DNA of 34,906 bases from Flavobacterium sp. (GCA_012270005.1 JAAXJD010000007.1:1-34906), one strand, 5' to 3'. Shown: positions 8,231 through 15,756, numbered from the stretch's first letter. Notes: a model not told the origin generated them from the letters alone. Translations and numbers: made by a program.

Positions 8231-8266
8231 CCCCCTGCCGTTCGCATTTAATTATATAGTAACTTT

Positions 8267-9406
8267 ATGGGTATGGAAACAGGAAGAAGAAAAGGGTTTA
8301 AATTTAGCACTTACAGCGCCGCTCCCCAGTCGGTTTTTGATAAGCTACTTGAAATTTTTACCGAGCTCATTACCCATACTTCGGGTGATTTTGATGAAGC
8401 CATAGACTGGTTACGCCAGCTGGATAAAGAATACGAGCTTACCACACCGGAATATACCATAGACGATTTTATAGAAGACCTTAAAAAGAAAGGCTATATC
8501 CGTGAAGAAATCCGCCCGGATGGCGATGGAAACGGAGAGGGCAGTGGTATAAAACTGGGTTCTAAGCTGGAGCAGAACATACGGCAGCAGGCACTAAAAC
8601 AGATATTTGGTAACCTGAAGCGCAACGGATCGGGCAACCACCGTACCAAATACAGCGGCGCGGGCGACGAACATACCGGGGAGTTTCGTGATTATCGTTT
8701 TGGCGATGCGCTGGAAAAGATTTCGCTTACCGAAAGCCTTAAAAACGCCCAGGTAAATAATGGCGTGGATGCGTTTCGCATTACCGAAGATGATCTTGTG
8801 GTAGAAGACAGCCACCATAAGGCGCAGATGAGCACGGTGCTGATGATAGACATTAGCCACAGTATGATTCTGTACGGGGAAGACCGCATAACACCGGCTA
8901 AAAAAGTGGCCATGGCATTAGCCGAACTCATTACCACGCGCTACCCTAAAGACACGCTCGATATACTGGTGTTTGGCAACGACGCCTGGCCTATTGAGAT
9001 TAAAGATTTGCCATACCTGCAAGTAGGGCCATACCATACCAATACCGTGGCAGGGCTACAACTGGCTATGGACTTACTACGCCGTAAGCGCAATACCAAT
9101 AAGCAGATTTTTATGATTACCGATGGCAAGCCGAGCTGTGTACGCGAGAGCGACGGTACTTATTATATGAACAGCAACGGGCTGGACGAGTATATCGTTG
9201 AAAAATGCTACACCATGGCGACACAGGCGCGTAAACTGCATATACCCATAACCACCTTTATGATAGCGCAGGACAGCTACCTGCAACGTTTTGTACGCGA
9301 GTTTACTGAAGCCAACCAGGGCAAGGCTTTTTACACCGGACTGAAAGGCTTGGGTGAGATGATTTTTGAGGATTATGAAGCGAACAGGAAAAAGAGAATT
9401 AAATAA
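8267..9406 (+). CDS. von Willebrand factor A domain protein, MoxR partner
   Basis: 379 aa, cytoplasmic. Residues about 190-370 form a vWA (MIDAS) domain: DISHS (Asp195, Ser197, Ser199) is the DxSxS metal site, a threonine follows in the HTNTVAG stretch, and ITDGKPS supplies the later Asp. The N-terminal half is acidic, mainly helical, and without a known domain. Such vWA proteins bind partner proteins in a metal-dependent way and act with a MoxR-type AAA+ ATPase as a chaperone or chelatase-like machine; here that ATPase is the next gene (9524), 117 bases downstream. A second ATG at 8273 is possible. The client is unknown. Confidence 0.88.
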   Translation: MGMETGRRKGFKFSTYSAAPQSVFDKLLEIFTELITHTSGDFDEAIDWLRQLDKEYELTTPEYTIDDFIEDLKKKGYIREEIRPDGDGNGEGSGIKLGSKLEQNIRQQALKQIFGNLKRNGSGNHRTKYSGAGDEHTGEFRDYRFGDALEKISLTESLKNAQVNNGVDAFRITEDDLVVEDSHHKAQMSTVLMIDISHSMILYGEDRITPAKKVAMALAELITTRYPKDTLDILVFGNDAWPIEIKDLPYLQVGPYHTNTVAGLQLAMDLLRRKRNTNKQIFMITDGKPSCVRESDGTYYMNSNGLDEYIVEKCYTMATQARKLHIPITTFMIAQDSYLQRFVREFTEANQGKAFYTGLKGLGEMIFEDYEANRKKRIK

Positions 9407-9410
9407 TGGA

Positions 9411-9506
9411 TTAAGTACAAAGTATCAAGAATTAAGTATTAAGATTGGAAGCAAAATTTATACACCGAAAAGTCTTAATACTTTGTACTTAATACTTGAT
9501 ACTTAA
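9411..9506. repeat. Long imperfect hairpin made of NNTACTT heptads (element A)
   Basis: Left arm 9411-9444 and right arm 9473-9506 pair at 28 of 34 positions around a 28-base loop. Each arm is a run of seven-base words of the form NNTACTT (AATACTT, TGTACTT, GATACTT), repeated four or five times in register. It lies between the vWA and MoxR genes, inside what should be one operon, so it would be transcribed as a stable stem. Confidence 0.85.
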
Positions 9507-9523
9507 TACAACTACACATAATT

Positions 9524-10990
9524 ATGACTATAACAGATATAAAAACATTTGGCGAACTAAAAGCCTCGGGTTACCAACCCATTAGTATAAAAGACGAACT
9601 GCGTAAAAACCTTCGTAGTAAAATAGCTAAGAAGCAAACCGTTTTTGAAGGGGTGTACGGATATGAGCATACCGTAATCCCGCAACTGGAACAGGCTATT
9701 TTGAGCCGGCACAACATTAACCTGCTGGGGCTTCGCGGTCAGGCTAAAACCAGGCTGGCGCGCCTAATGGTGAATTTGCTGGACGAGTATATTCCGTATG
9801 TAGAGGGGAGCGAAATTAACGACGACCCGTTTAACCCGATTTCACGTTACGCTGTTGAGGTGCTTGCTACCAAAGGCGACGATACCCCTATTAGCTGGTT
9901 GCACCGCAACGACCGCTTTTTCGAAAAACTTGCTACACCCGACGTTACTGTGGCCGACCTTATAGGCGACATAGATCCGATTAAGGCTGCCAACTTAAAA
10001 CTGTCTTATGCCAATGACCGTGTGATTCATTACGGTATGATTCCGCGTGCCAACCGTTGTATTTTTGTGATTAACGAGTTGCCCGATTTACAGGCGCGCA
10101 TTCAGGTATCGCTATTCAATATTTTGCAGGAAGGCGATATACAAATCCGTGGCTTTAAGGTGCGCCTGCCGCTGGATTTGCAATTCATCTTTACCGCAAA
10201 CCCTGAAGATTATACCAACCGTGGTAGCATAGTAACGCCGTTAAAGGACAGGATAGGTTCGCAAATCCTTACGCATTACCCTGAGGATATAAAAATAGCC
10301 CGTACCATCACTGAGCACGAGGCAAGACTGGACAGCCGCCAAAGTGATACGGTGTATGTGCCATCATTAGCTAAAGACCTTTTGGAACAAATTGGCTTTG
10401 AAGCCCGCGACAGTGAGTTTGTAGATTACAAGAGCGGCGTTAGTGCCCGTATGAGCATAACCGCTTTTGAAAATCTGCTGAGTACTGCCGAGCGCCGCGC
10501 GCTGCGTGCCGGTGAGGAGAAAACTACGGTACGCCTTAGGTATGTTATGGGTATTATACCGGCCATTACCGGTAAGGTGGAGCTGGTATACGAAGGCGAG
10601 CAGGAGGGTGCCGCTGCCGTAGCCGAAATTTTAATCAGCAGTGCCGTAAAAACCCTGTTTGGCGAACATTTTCCTAAAATAGAAAAGCTGGAAAAACAGA
10701 ACCAGAAAAGCCCTTACCAGGAAATTATCGATTGGTTTTTTAACGAAAGCGGCGGCCTGGAAATAACCGACGATGCAACCGACAGGCAGTACCAAAAGGA
10801 ACTGGACAAAATTATTCCGCTTAAGCAGCTAATACAAAAGTATGCTCCCGAAACACCTAAGGAAGACCTCTTGTTTATGAAAGAGTTTGTATTATGGGGA
10901 CTTGCCGAATACAAAAAGCTGAACAAAGACCGCTTTAGCGAGGGCTACCAGTTTAGGGACCCTTTCGGTAGTTATATCAGTAAGTTGTAA
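9524..10990 (+). CDS. MoxR / ChlI-like AAA+ ATPase
   Basis: 488 aa. AAA+ ATPase of the MoxR/magnesium-chelatase group, thought to remodel or assemble partner proteins with a vWA subunit. Walker A is GLRGQAKT (69-76); Walker B is IFVINELP, with Asn183-Glu184 instead of the usual Asp-Glu; sensor 1 is the FIFTANPEDYTNRG stretch (about 216-230), and an arginine-rich LKDRIGSQ follows. The C-terminal 130 residues are helical. The start at 9524 is the first ATG after hairpin element A. It forms an operon-like pair with the vWA gene and ends just before hairpin element B. Confidence 0.88.
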   Translation: MTITDIKTFGELKASGYQPISIKDELRKNLRSKIAKKQTVFEGVYGYEHTVIPQLEQAILSRHNINLLGLRGQAKTRLARLMVNLLDEYIPYVEGSEINDDPFNPISRYAVEVLATKGDDTPISWLHRNDRFFEKLATPDVTVADLIGDIDPIKAANLKLSYANDRVIHYGMIPRANRCIFVINELPDLQARIQVSLFNILQEGDIQIRGFKVRLPLDLQFIFTANPEDYTNRGSIVTPLKDRIGSQILTHYPEDIKIARTITEHEARLDSRQSDTVYVPSLAKDLLEQIGFEARDSEFVDYKSGVSARMSITAFENLLSTAERRALRAGEEKTTVRLRYVMGIIPAITGKVELVYEGEQEGAAAVAEILISSAVKTLFGEHFPKIEKLEKQNQKSPYQEIIDWFFNESGGLEITDDATDRQYQKELDKIIPLKQLIQKYAPETPKEDLLFMKEFVLWGLAEYKKLNKDRFSEGYQFRDPFGSYISKL

Positions 10991-11054
10991 TTTGGTTGTT
11001 GGTTGATGGTTTTTAGGAGCTACACTTCCGTCATGAACATGAATAATCAGTGAC

Positions 11055-11220
11055 ACAGAGATACACGGAGGGAGCACTGAGCAACACGGAGAAAAAGAGG
11101 TTATACCTTTGGTATAAGAACACAGAGCTGTACGTTTTAACATACAGCTCTGTGAACTTTTGCTGAAGGCAGCCTCCAAAAAACTCTGTGAATCTCTGCG
11201 CTCCCTCCGTGTATCTCTGT
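11055..11220. repeat. Nested inverted-repeat element with CTCTGTG-type words (element B)
   Basis: Perfect 21-base outer arms (11055-11075 with 11200-11220), continuing inward as degenerate words of about ten bases (CTCTGTGAAT, CTCTGCGCTC, CTCCGTGTAT). Inside lie two clean hairpins: 11101-11107 with 11111-11117, and a perfect 12-base stem 11121-11132 with 11143-11154. It separates the MoxR gene from the convergent YgiN gene. CTCTGTG-type repeats occur between genes in many Bacteroidetes genomes, as far as I recall. Confidence 0.9.
11121..11154. terminator. Strong hairpin inside element B, possible terminator
   Basis: Twelve perfect base pairs with a 10-base loop, between convergent genes. It lacks a clear U tract on either side (AACTTTTG follows on the plus strand), so termination is only possible, not shown. 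Confidence 0.4.
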
Positions 11221-11230
11221 ATTATATTTT

Positions 11231-11521
11231 CTAAGAAAGCAATTCCATCTTTATAATCACAGGCGGTTGCTGTAGTTTGTAAGGGATAATATCTATAAAG
11301 TCTTTTAAATACGGCTGTTCGTTGTGCCGTTGCAATATCTCTTCGTTTTGCCATATTTCGTAAAATACAAACGTGTTTTCGTCCGCTTTATCGCGGTGCA
11401 GGTCGTATTGCAGGTTGCCCGCTTCCTTGCGGCTGGGCACTACCATGTTTTGCAGTAGGGCAAATACATCGGCAGTATGTTCGGGTTTACTTTTTACAAT
11501 GGCGGTTAAATATACTTTCAT
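11231..11521 (-). CDS. YgiN-like quinol monooxygenase (ABM domain)
   Basis: 96 aa, a single antibiotic-biosynthesis-monooxygenase (ABM) ferredoxin-like domain: MKVYLTAIVK strand, a conserved EAGNLQYDLHRD strand, FVFYEIWQNEE and a HN..PY.K helix, all typical of YgiN-type quinol monooxygenases that need no cofactor. It follows the MdaB gene with only three bases between them, the same pairing as mdaB-ygiN in E. coli, where the two enzymes interconvert quinones and quinols. A cytoplasmic quinone-redox role is therefore likely by family and context. Confidence 0.85.
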   Translation of the reverse strand: MKVYLTAIVKSKPEHTADVFALLQNMVVPSRKEAGNLQYDLHRDKADENTFVFYEIWQNEEILQRHNEQPYLKDFIDIIPYKLQQPPVIIKMELLS

Positions 11522-11524
11522 GGC

Positions 11525-12133
11525 TTAAGCGTTTACGGTGTTATTAGCAAAAACATTTTCTAAGTGCTGTCGGTAGCGGCTCATTTCAAGCTCCATGTCG
11601 GGGTTTTTCATCATATCATGAAAATGGAATCCATCAATTTTGCTTAGCCCTACAAATGCATTCATGCGGTGAAACCCAAACAACACACCATTATCTACGC
11701 TTGTTTCGTTAAAAAATTCTCCCGGTAGGGTAAAGGCTGTAGACGGAGCATTCCATGTGGTAGTAACCATATAATGCTTTCCGTGCATGGTTCCTCCTGT
11801 ACCATAACCTATTTGGGGAGTATCGGCGTGGCGCCCGTCGCTGTTGTAAATGCCGTTTCTATGGCCTGCTGTAAATACCTCGTCTATGTATTTCTTAAGC
11901 CCGAAAGGCAGCTGAAACCACCAAATGGGTGTGTGGTATATAATAATGTCTGCGCGGTTAAATTTGGCTACCTCCGCATTTCGTTCAAACCCCTTATCTA
12001 CGTGCGTTACCTCTACCGTATAATCAGGGTGGTTAGTAAAGAAATCTTCTGTAACAGAAGTAATTGTATTGTTATAGGCTCCACCCGAATGGCCAAAGTT
12101 TTGGCCGCCGTTTATTACCAGTATATGTTTCAT
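11525..12133 (-). CDS. mdaB: MdaB-like NAD(P)H:quinone oxidoreductase
   Basis: 202 aa flavodoxin-like FMN/FAD reductase. Visible features are the N-terminal strand KHILVINGGQNFGHSGG with phosphate-binding loop, the YHTPIWWFQLPFGLKKYIDEVF segment characteristic of MdaB/NQO1-like quinone reductases, and a Gly-Thr-Gly-Gly nucleotide loop. It reduces quinones by two electrons, avoiding semiquinone radicals. It is first in a two-gene unit with the YgiN-like gene and lies divergent from a LysR gene, with a perfect TAACTTTG element 25 bases upstream. Confidence 0.9.
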   Translation of the reverse strand: MKHILVINGGQNFGHSGGAYNNTITSVTEDFFTNHPDYTVEVTHVDKGFERNAEVAKFNRADIIIYHTPIWWFQLPFGLKKYIDEVFTAGHRNGIYNSDGRHADTPQIGYGTGGTMHGKHYMVTTTWNAPSTAFTLPGEFFNETSVDNGVLFGFHRMNAFVGLSKIDGFHFHDMMKNPDMELEMSRYRQHLENVFANNTVNA

Positions 12134-12158
12134 AATTTCTATTGCTTTAAATACAGTA

Positions 12159-12166
12159 CAAAGTTA
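12159..12166 (-). promoter_or_regulatory. -7 element of the mdaB-ygiN unit
   Basis: TAACTTTG on the minus strand, an exact TAnnTTTG match, 25 bases before the mdaB ATG. It lies within the 103-base divergent region shared with the LysR gene, the natural place for the regulator to bind. Confidence 0.6.
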
Positions 12167-12187
12167 CAGGTGGTTTTTGTATTATTA

Positions 12188-12210
12188 AAATAAGATAATT
12201 TATACCTTTG
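12188..12210 (+). promoter_or_regulatory. Promoter of the LysR gene
   Basis: TACCTTTG at 12203-12210 is an exact -7 match, 26 bases before the ATG; a TTTTTG lies upstream (ending 12179) with a 23-base spacer, slightly longer than usual. The spacer is very AT-rich. Confidence 0.5.
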
Positions 12211-12236
12211 TATTATAATTATAATGGTTTTGAATT

Positions 12237-13172
12237 ATGGTGAACTTAGAATGGTACCGCACGTTTAAGGCAATATATACTACCGGCACACTTACGGGAG
12301 CCGCCGATGCATTGTTTATTTCGCAGCCGGGGGTAAGCCTGCACCTTAGTTCGCTGGAAAGCTACGTAGGCTACAAACTCTTTGAACGTACCGGACGCAA
12401 AATGCTGCCTACCGAACGCGCCAAAGCCTTGTATAACGCCATATACGACCCGATATCTAAACTGGAGCAGGCCGAAAAAACCTTCCAGAAAAGTACCGAG
12501 AAAAACACGCCTACCATAAGTGTGGGGATGTGTTTTGAGATGTTTCAGGCCACGCTGGAAAAGCACATCAGCAGCCTGCCGTTTAACGTTATTGTGTGTT
12601 TTGGGGAGTACCCCGAAATGCTGGATAACCTTGATAAAGGGATAATAGACCTTGTGGTAACACCGCGTAAAGGTACGTCGGCAGGGGTGGGGCATGAGCC
12701 TTTTAGCTCTGAAACCATAGTGCTGGTAGGGGGGAGCGACGTGGATACCGGGGAGTTTGATGCGCTAGTGGCGAAAAAAGACTTTGAAGCCGCTGAAAAA
12801 TGGCTGAAAGGCCACAAGTGGTACGGTACTACCGGCGATATGGAGCATTTGTTTCGCTTCTGGGAACTGAACTTTGGGCACCGCCCTGATTTTAGGCCGA
12901 ACTATATAGTGCCCAATCTTAACTCTATTGTGCGCTGTCTTTCGGGAGGTACGGGGCTGGCGGTAATGCCTGATTTTTTGTGCCAGAAGGAAATCCAGGA
13001 AGGCAAGGTGCAACTGGTATGGGAAGGTAAAAAGAAGCTGCAAAACACCCTGTATTTCGGGTGCAGGAAAAATACACTGTACACCCAGGAAATCGCCCAA
13101 CTTAAAGCACTGCTGCGTGAAGTGATGCCTGTGGTTGAAGTGGTGCCTGTGGTTGAAGTGGTGGTCTCGTAA
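12237..13172 (+). CDS. LysR-family transcriptional regulator
   Basis: 311 aa. N-terminal winged helix-turn-helix (about residues 3-62: WYRTFKAIYTTGTLTGAADALFIS, QPGVSLHLSSLE, LFERTGRKMLPT), a linker helix, and a LysR substrate-binding domain from about 90 to 295. It is divergent from mdaB-ygiN and shares a 103-base promoter region, so it probably senses a quinone or oxidative signal and controls that pair, as well as itself. The extreme C-terminus carries a small oddity: an 18-base tandem duplication (13127-13162) giving two PVVEVV units. The start at 12237 is the only ATG in frame near the promoter. Confidence 0.9.
   Translation: MVNLEWYRTFKAIYTTGTLTGAADALFISQPGVSLHLSSLESYVGYKLFERTGRKMLPTERAKALYNAIYDPISKLEQAEKTFQKSTEKNTPTISVGMCFEMFQATLEKHISSLPFNVIVCFGEYPEMLDNLDKGIIDLVVTPRKGTSAGVGHEPFSSETIVLVGGSDVDTGEFDALVAKKDFEAAEKWLKGHKWYGTTGDMEHLFRFWELNFGHRPDFRPNYIVPNLNSIVRCLSGGTGLAVMPDFLCQKEIQEGKVQLVWEGKKKLQNTLYFGCRKNTLYTQEIAQLKALLREVMPVVEVVPVVEVVVS
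13127..13162 (+). repeat. 18-base tandem duplication at the 3' end of the LysR gene
   Basis: Two perfect copies (13127-13144 and 13145-13162) in frame, adding six residues to the protein tail. Probably recent slippage. Confidence 0.85.
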
Positions 13173-13184
13173 TTATATATGATG

Positions 13185-13250
13185 GCGTGGATTTGCAATC
13201 CGTGCCTTACTTTCAGTTCAACAAATAAGCACATATTGTAAATCCGTGCT
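13185..13250. repeat. Palindromic intergenic repeat, GGATTTGCAATCC type (element E)
   Basis: 13185-13205 is itself a near-palindrome (GCGTGGATT, TGC, AATCCGTGC) and pairs with a diverged copy at 13229-13250. It resembles the 'GGATTGCAAATCC' intergenic palindromes I have seen in Bacteroidetes genomes. The rest of 13173-13343 holds nothing else I can support. Confidence 0.6.
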
Positions 13251-13343
13251 ATTGGATTTATTATTTCAGTTTTTCTAAACGTTTTATAAGCACTTTAACC
13301 CGCTCTAATACAAAATTCGCTTCTATCGCTCAGGTACGCAAAC

Positions 13344-13380
13344 AAAAAAAGGACAAAGCGTTTTACTTTGTCCTTTTTTT
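13344..13380. terminator. Bidirectional terminator between LysR gene and tRNA-Leu
   Basis: GGACAAAG / CTTTGTCC stem with a seven-base loop, flanked by seven A on one side and seven T on the other, so it ends both the plus-strand LysR transcript and the minus-strand tRNA transcript. Confidence 0.9.
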
Positions 13381-13387
13381 GTTGTTG

Positions 13388-13469
13388 TGACCATGGCCGG
13401 ATTCGAACCGGCACGCCTTGCGGCACCACCCCCTCAAGATGGCGAGTCTACCAATTTCTCCACATGGCC
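13388..13469 (-). tRNA. tRNA-Leu (anticodon GAG)
   Basis: 82 bases on the minus strand, class II. Acceptor stem GGCCATG pairs with CATGGTC (one G-U), anticodon stem CCATC/GGTGG encloses loop TTGAGGG with anticodon GAG, a long variable arm follows, and the T arm is GCCGG TTCGAAT CCGGC. Discriminator is A; CCA is not encoded. It lies behind tRNA-Lys with a terminator-like hairpin between them. Confidence 0.95.
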
Positions 13470-13490
13470 ATTCTGGTATAAATATAAACA

Positions 13491-13521
13491 AAAAAAGTTA
13501 AGCGTTTCTGCTTAACTTTTT
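13491..13521. terminator. Hairpin with A/T flanks between the two tRNA genes
   Basis: GTTAAGC / GCTTAAC stem with six-base loop and A5-6 / T5-6 flanks, just downstream of tRNA-Lys on the minus strand. It looks like a bidirectional rho-independent terminator, which would limit read-through to tRNA-Leu. Confidence 0.75.
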
Positions 13522-13522
13522 G

Positions 13523-13595
13523 TGACCTGGCTGGGATTCGAACCCAGGACCCCATCATTAAAAGTGATGTGCTCTACCAGCTGAGCTACCAAGTC
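13523..13595 (-). tRNA. tRNA-Lys (anticodon TTT)
   Basis: 73 bases on the minus strand. Acceptor GACTTGG/CCAGGTC, D arm with AGCTCAGCTGGTAGAGC, anticodon stem ATCAC/ATGAT-type around loop CTTTTAA with anticodon TTT, T arm CTGGG TTCGAAT CCCAG, discriminator A, no encoded CCA. It is first in the pair with tRNA-Leu and has a good promoter at 13627-13659. Confidence 0.96.
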
Positions 13596-13626
13596 TTGAA
13601 GTGTGTTAACTTCCTGATTGCGGGTG

Positions 13627-13659
13627 CAAATATACGGAGGTATTCTTTATAATTCAAAA
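13627..13659 (-). promoter_or_regulatory. Promoter of the tRNA-Lys / tRNA-Leu unit
   Basis: On the minus strand, TTTTG (13655-13659), a 20-base spacer and TATATTTG (13627-13634): both boxes match the Bacteroidetes consensus and the spacing is right. It is about 31 bases before the mature tRNA-Lys end. Confidence 0.75.
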
Positions 13660-13670
13660 CGAAATTGTCA

Positions 13671-13678
13671 TAAATTTG
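13671..13678 (+). promoter_or_regulatory. -7 element upstream of aroK
   Basis: TAAATTTG matches TAnnTTTG exactly, 52 bases before the aroK ATG and divergent from the tRNA promoter. No clear -33 TTG. Confidence 0.4.
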
Positions 13679-13730
13679 ACTTTTTTTTGAAAGAATTTTT
13701 CAAACCCTTGTTTTGTAAGGCTTTAATAAT

Positions 13731-14246
13731 ATGAAAAAAATAATTTTATGTGGCTATATGGGCTCCGGTAAAACAACAACCGCCCGTTTACTGGCCAAAA
13801 CGATAGGAATTGACTACCTGGACCTGGATGAAATCATCGAAAAAAACACCGGAAAAACCGTTTCACAGCTTTTTGAAGAACAGGGCGAGATAAAATTCAG
13901 GCTGCTGGAACACCAAACCCTGAAGGAACTTGTAGAAAAAAGCACGGGTTTTGTACTGGCCTTAGGGGGAGGTACGCCGTGCTATGCAAATAACCACCTG
14001 CTGCTGCAACGCCCCGATGTGGTTTCGGTATACCTTAAAACGGGTATAGATGAGGTTATACGGCGCGTAACTGCGCAGGGCAATACACGCCCGCTTTTAG
14101 CCGGGAAAACGCCACAGGAGCTAAAAGAATTTGTGGGTCAGCATATTTTTGAGCGCAGTTACTTTTATAACCACGCTCAGTATACGGTAGTAACAGATGC
14201 TAAAACCCCCGAAATAGTAGCTGAAGAAATATTACGGCTTATTTAG
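13731..14246 (+). CDS. aroK: Shikimate kinase
   Basis: 171 aa, the usual length. Catalyses ATP-dependent 3-phosphorylation of shikimate, fifth step of the chorismate pathway, in the cytoplasm. P-loop GYMGSGKT (8-15), the Mg/shikimate DLD motif (Asp31, Asp33), Arg57 in IKFRLLE, the GGGTP motif (79-83), and the lid Arg in NTRPLL (about 119-124) are all present. It converges on the phosphoribosyltransferase gene and overlaps it by four bases tail to tail, leaving no room for a separate terminator. Confidence 0.95.
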   Translation: MKKIILCGYMGSGKTTTARLLAKTIGIDYLDLDEIIEKNTGKTVSQLFEEQGEIKFRLLEHQTLKELVEKSTGFVLALGGGTPCYANNHLLLQRPDVVSVYLKTGIDEVIRRVTAQGNTRPLLAGKTPQELKEFVGQHIFERSYFYNHAQYTVVTDAKTPEIVAEEILRLI

Positions 14247-14734
14247 CGCAGGGCGGCATATATTTCGTTGCCCTGAAGTTCTACTATAATGTGCTCCTGC
14301 ATCGAGGTGCTTAATGATAGTCCTTTAAAATCAGCTTTTACGGGGTATTGCTTGTGGTTACGGTCTACCAGTACGGCGGTTTTAAACTTTTTTAGCGGTA
14401 CATTTAAAAAATGTTTTACGCCATAAATGAGTGTGGTGCCGCTGTTTAATACATCGTCTACCAGTACCAGTGATTTATTGGTATAATCCGCAGCCGGTAA
14501 TGAAGTTCGTATGGGCTCCAGCGGTTGTTGCTTGTTTATAATAACCTCGCAAAGTGTAACTTTAATATCTGAAATCTTTTCCAGTTCTGTAGCCAGCAGT
14601 TGTGCAAATACATAGCCATTGCTGGCTATGCCTGCAATAACCACCTCGGTTTCATCCGGAAAGGTTTCGTAGATCTGGTAGGCCATACGCCTGGTTTTGT
14701 ATGCTATTTCCTGTTGGTTAAGGATAATGTTCAT
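14243..14734 (-). CDS. Phosphoribosyltransferase family protein (PyrR-like)
   Basis: 163 aa, type I PRTase fold. The PRPP loop LVLVDDVLNSGTTL (about residues 89-102) is complete, and IAGIASNGYVFAQLLA near residue 34 gives the PPi loop. PyrR-type proteins and hypoxanthine/uracil PRTases share this form; the exact base is not clear, so no symbol is given. It is the last gene of a minus-strand set with the methyltransferase (14778) and S4-domain protein (15346). Confidence 0.85.
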   Translation of the reverse strand: MNIILNQQEIAYKTRRMAYQIYETFPDETEVVIAGIASNGYVFAQLLATELEKISDIKVTLCEVIINKQQPLEPIRTSLPAADYTNKSLVLVDDVLNSGTTLIYGVKHFLNVPLKKFKTAVLVDRNHKQYPVKADFKGLSLSTSMQEHIIVELQGNEIYAALR

Positions 14735-14777
14735 TGCGTTGTTGTTTTAATAGTAGTGGCCTGTGGGCCATTGGTTT

Positions 14778-15356
14778 TTATTTCTTTTCAAAGATAACAA
14801 ACAGTTCCCTGTCTTGTCTTGGCTTAATGGAATTATAAGCGGGCTCCATTTTTTTGATGTTGAACAAGGTACTAAAGCGATGCTCATATTCGGCTATGCT
14901 GCCGCCAAACGGCGGGCCTTCTGCCGTAAGCGGAAAGCAAAACATAAGCCCTGCCAGTATGCCGCCCGGTTGTAGCAGCTTGTGCATTTGACTTACGTAT
15001 GCATCGCGCAGCTCCGGGTTAATCGCGCAGAAAAAGGTTTGCTCTATAATCAGGTCATACGCGCCAGTGTGGCTAAAAAAGTCGCCGTGGATAAAATGTT
15101 CGGCAGGCACCTGTGGTAGCCTGGCTGCTGCATTTTGCAGTGGTGCAAGAACAATATCCAGCATATACGCGTTAGTAAACCCTTGCTGTATAAGGTATTC
15201 GTACTCGTGCCCGTTGCCGGCTCCGGGTACCAGTATTTTTTGATCCTTGTGGGTAAGGCTTTCTATAAATGTTTTTATCGGGGTGGTTACGCGCCCGGCA
15301 TCCCAACCCGTTTCGCCGTTTTGATAGCGGTTTTCCCAGTAGTTTTTATCCAGCAT
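14778..15356 (-). CDS. TPMT-family SAM-dependent methyltransferase
   Basis: 192 aa. The opening YWENRYQNGETGWDAGRVTTP is the signature start of the thiopurine S-methyltransferase family (tryptophan motif WD.G). Motif I is ILVPGAGNGHE (about 41-51), followed by a YMLDI-type acidic strand end and a YDLIIEQTFFCAI motif IV region, then PPFGGS near the C-terminus. Bacterial members methylate thiols, selenium/tellurium or halide-like substrates; the substrate here is unknown. Its start overlaps the end of the S4-domain gene by 11 bases. Confidence 0.87.
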   Translation of the reverse strand: MLDKNYWENRYQNGETGWDAGRVTTPIKTFIESLTHKDQKILVPGAGNGHEYEYLIQQGFTNAYMLDIVLAPLQNAAARLPQVPAEHFIHGDFFSHTGAYDLIIEQTFFCAINPELRDAYVSQMHKLLQPGGILAGLMFCFPLTAEGPPFGGSIAEYEHRFSTLFNIKKMEPAYNSIKPRQDRELFVIFEKK

Positions 15357-15756
15357 CGGTATCGTTTAGGTATTCTTCAGCATCCGGCCATTCGTCATCG
15401 GCATAGTCGTCCAGGTCGCGGCGGTCTTTTTTGGTAGGGCGTCCGGTACCTTTTGCACGATAATGCTCATCGAGAAGGCGCAGCAATTCGAGGAGTTCAA
15501 ACGCCTCTGCCTGGCTTTCGGCTTTACGCTCCAGGTCTACCAGTTTAGGTCCTACGCGGTTATCGGGTATATCCAGCACGCGCACCACATAATTAATCTG
15601 GTCGCGGCGTACGGTTATCTTGTCGCCGGGCAGCACATCGCGCGATGCCTTTGCCTGCTGGCCGTTTATGGTTACGTGTCCTTTTTGTATGGCTTGTGTG
15701 GCTATACTGCGTGTTTTGTAATATCGGGTACACCACAAATATTTGTCTATCCTCAT
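15346..15756 (-). CDS. S4-domain RNA-binding protein, Hsp15 (HslR)-like
   Basis: 136 aa from ATG 15756; an in-frame TTG at 15768 is less likely. The S4 domain occupies residues about 1-65 (MRIDKYLWCTRYYKTRSIAT, then GHVTINGQ, PGDKITV). The C-terminal tail is the basic then acidic KGTGRPTKKDRRDLDDY type common in Bacteroidetes. Family members such as Hsp15 bind rRNA on free 50S subunits carrying a nascent chain, to recycle stalled ribosomes. First gene in the unit with the methyltransferase and PRTase. Confidence 0.88.
   Translation of the reverse strand: MRIDKYLWCTRYYKTRSIATQAIQKGHVTINGQQAKASRDVLPGDKITVRRDQINYVVRVLDIPDNRVGPKLVDLERKAESQAEAFELLELLRLLDEHYRAKGTGRPTKKDRRDLDDYADDEWPDAEEYLNDTDAG

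Noticed and set aside
9411-9506. CRISPR-like short repeats
   Set aside because: Words are seven bases with no spacers between them and form one hairpin, not a repeat-spacer array; no cas genes.
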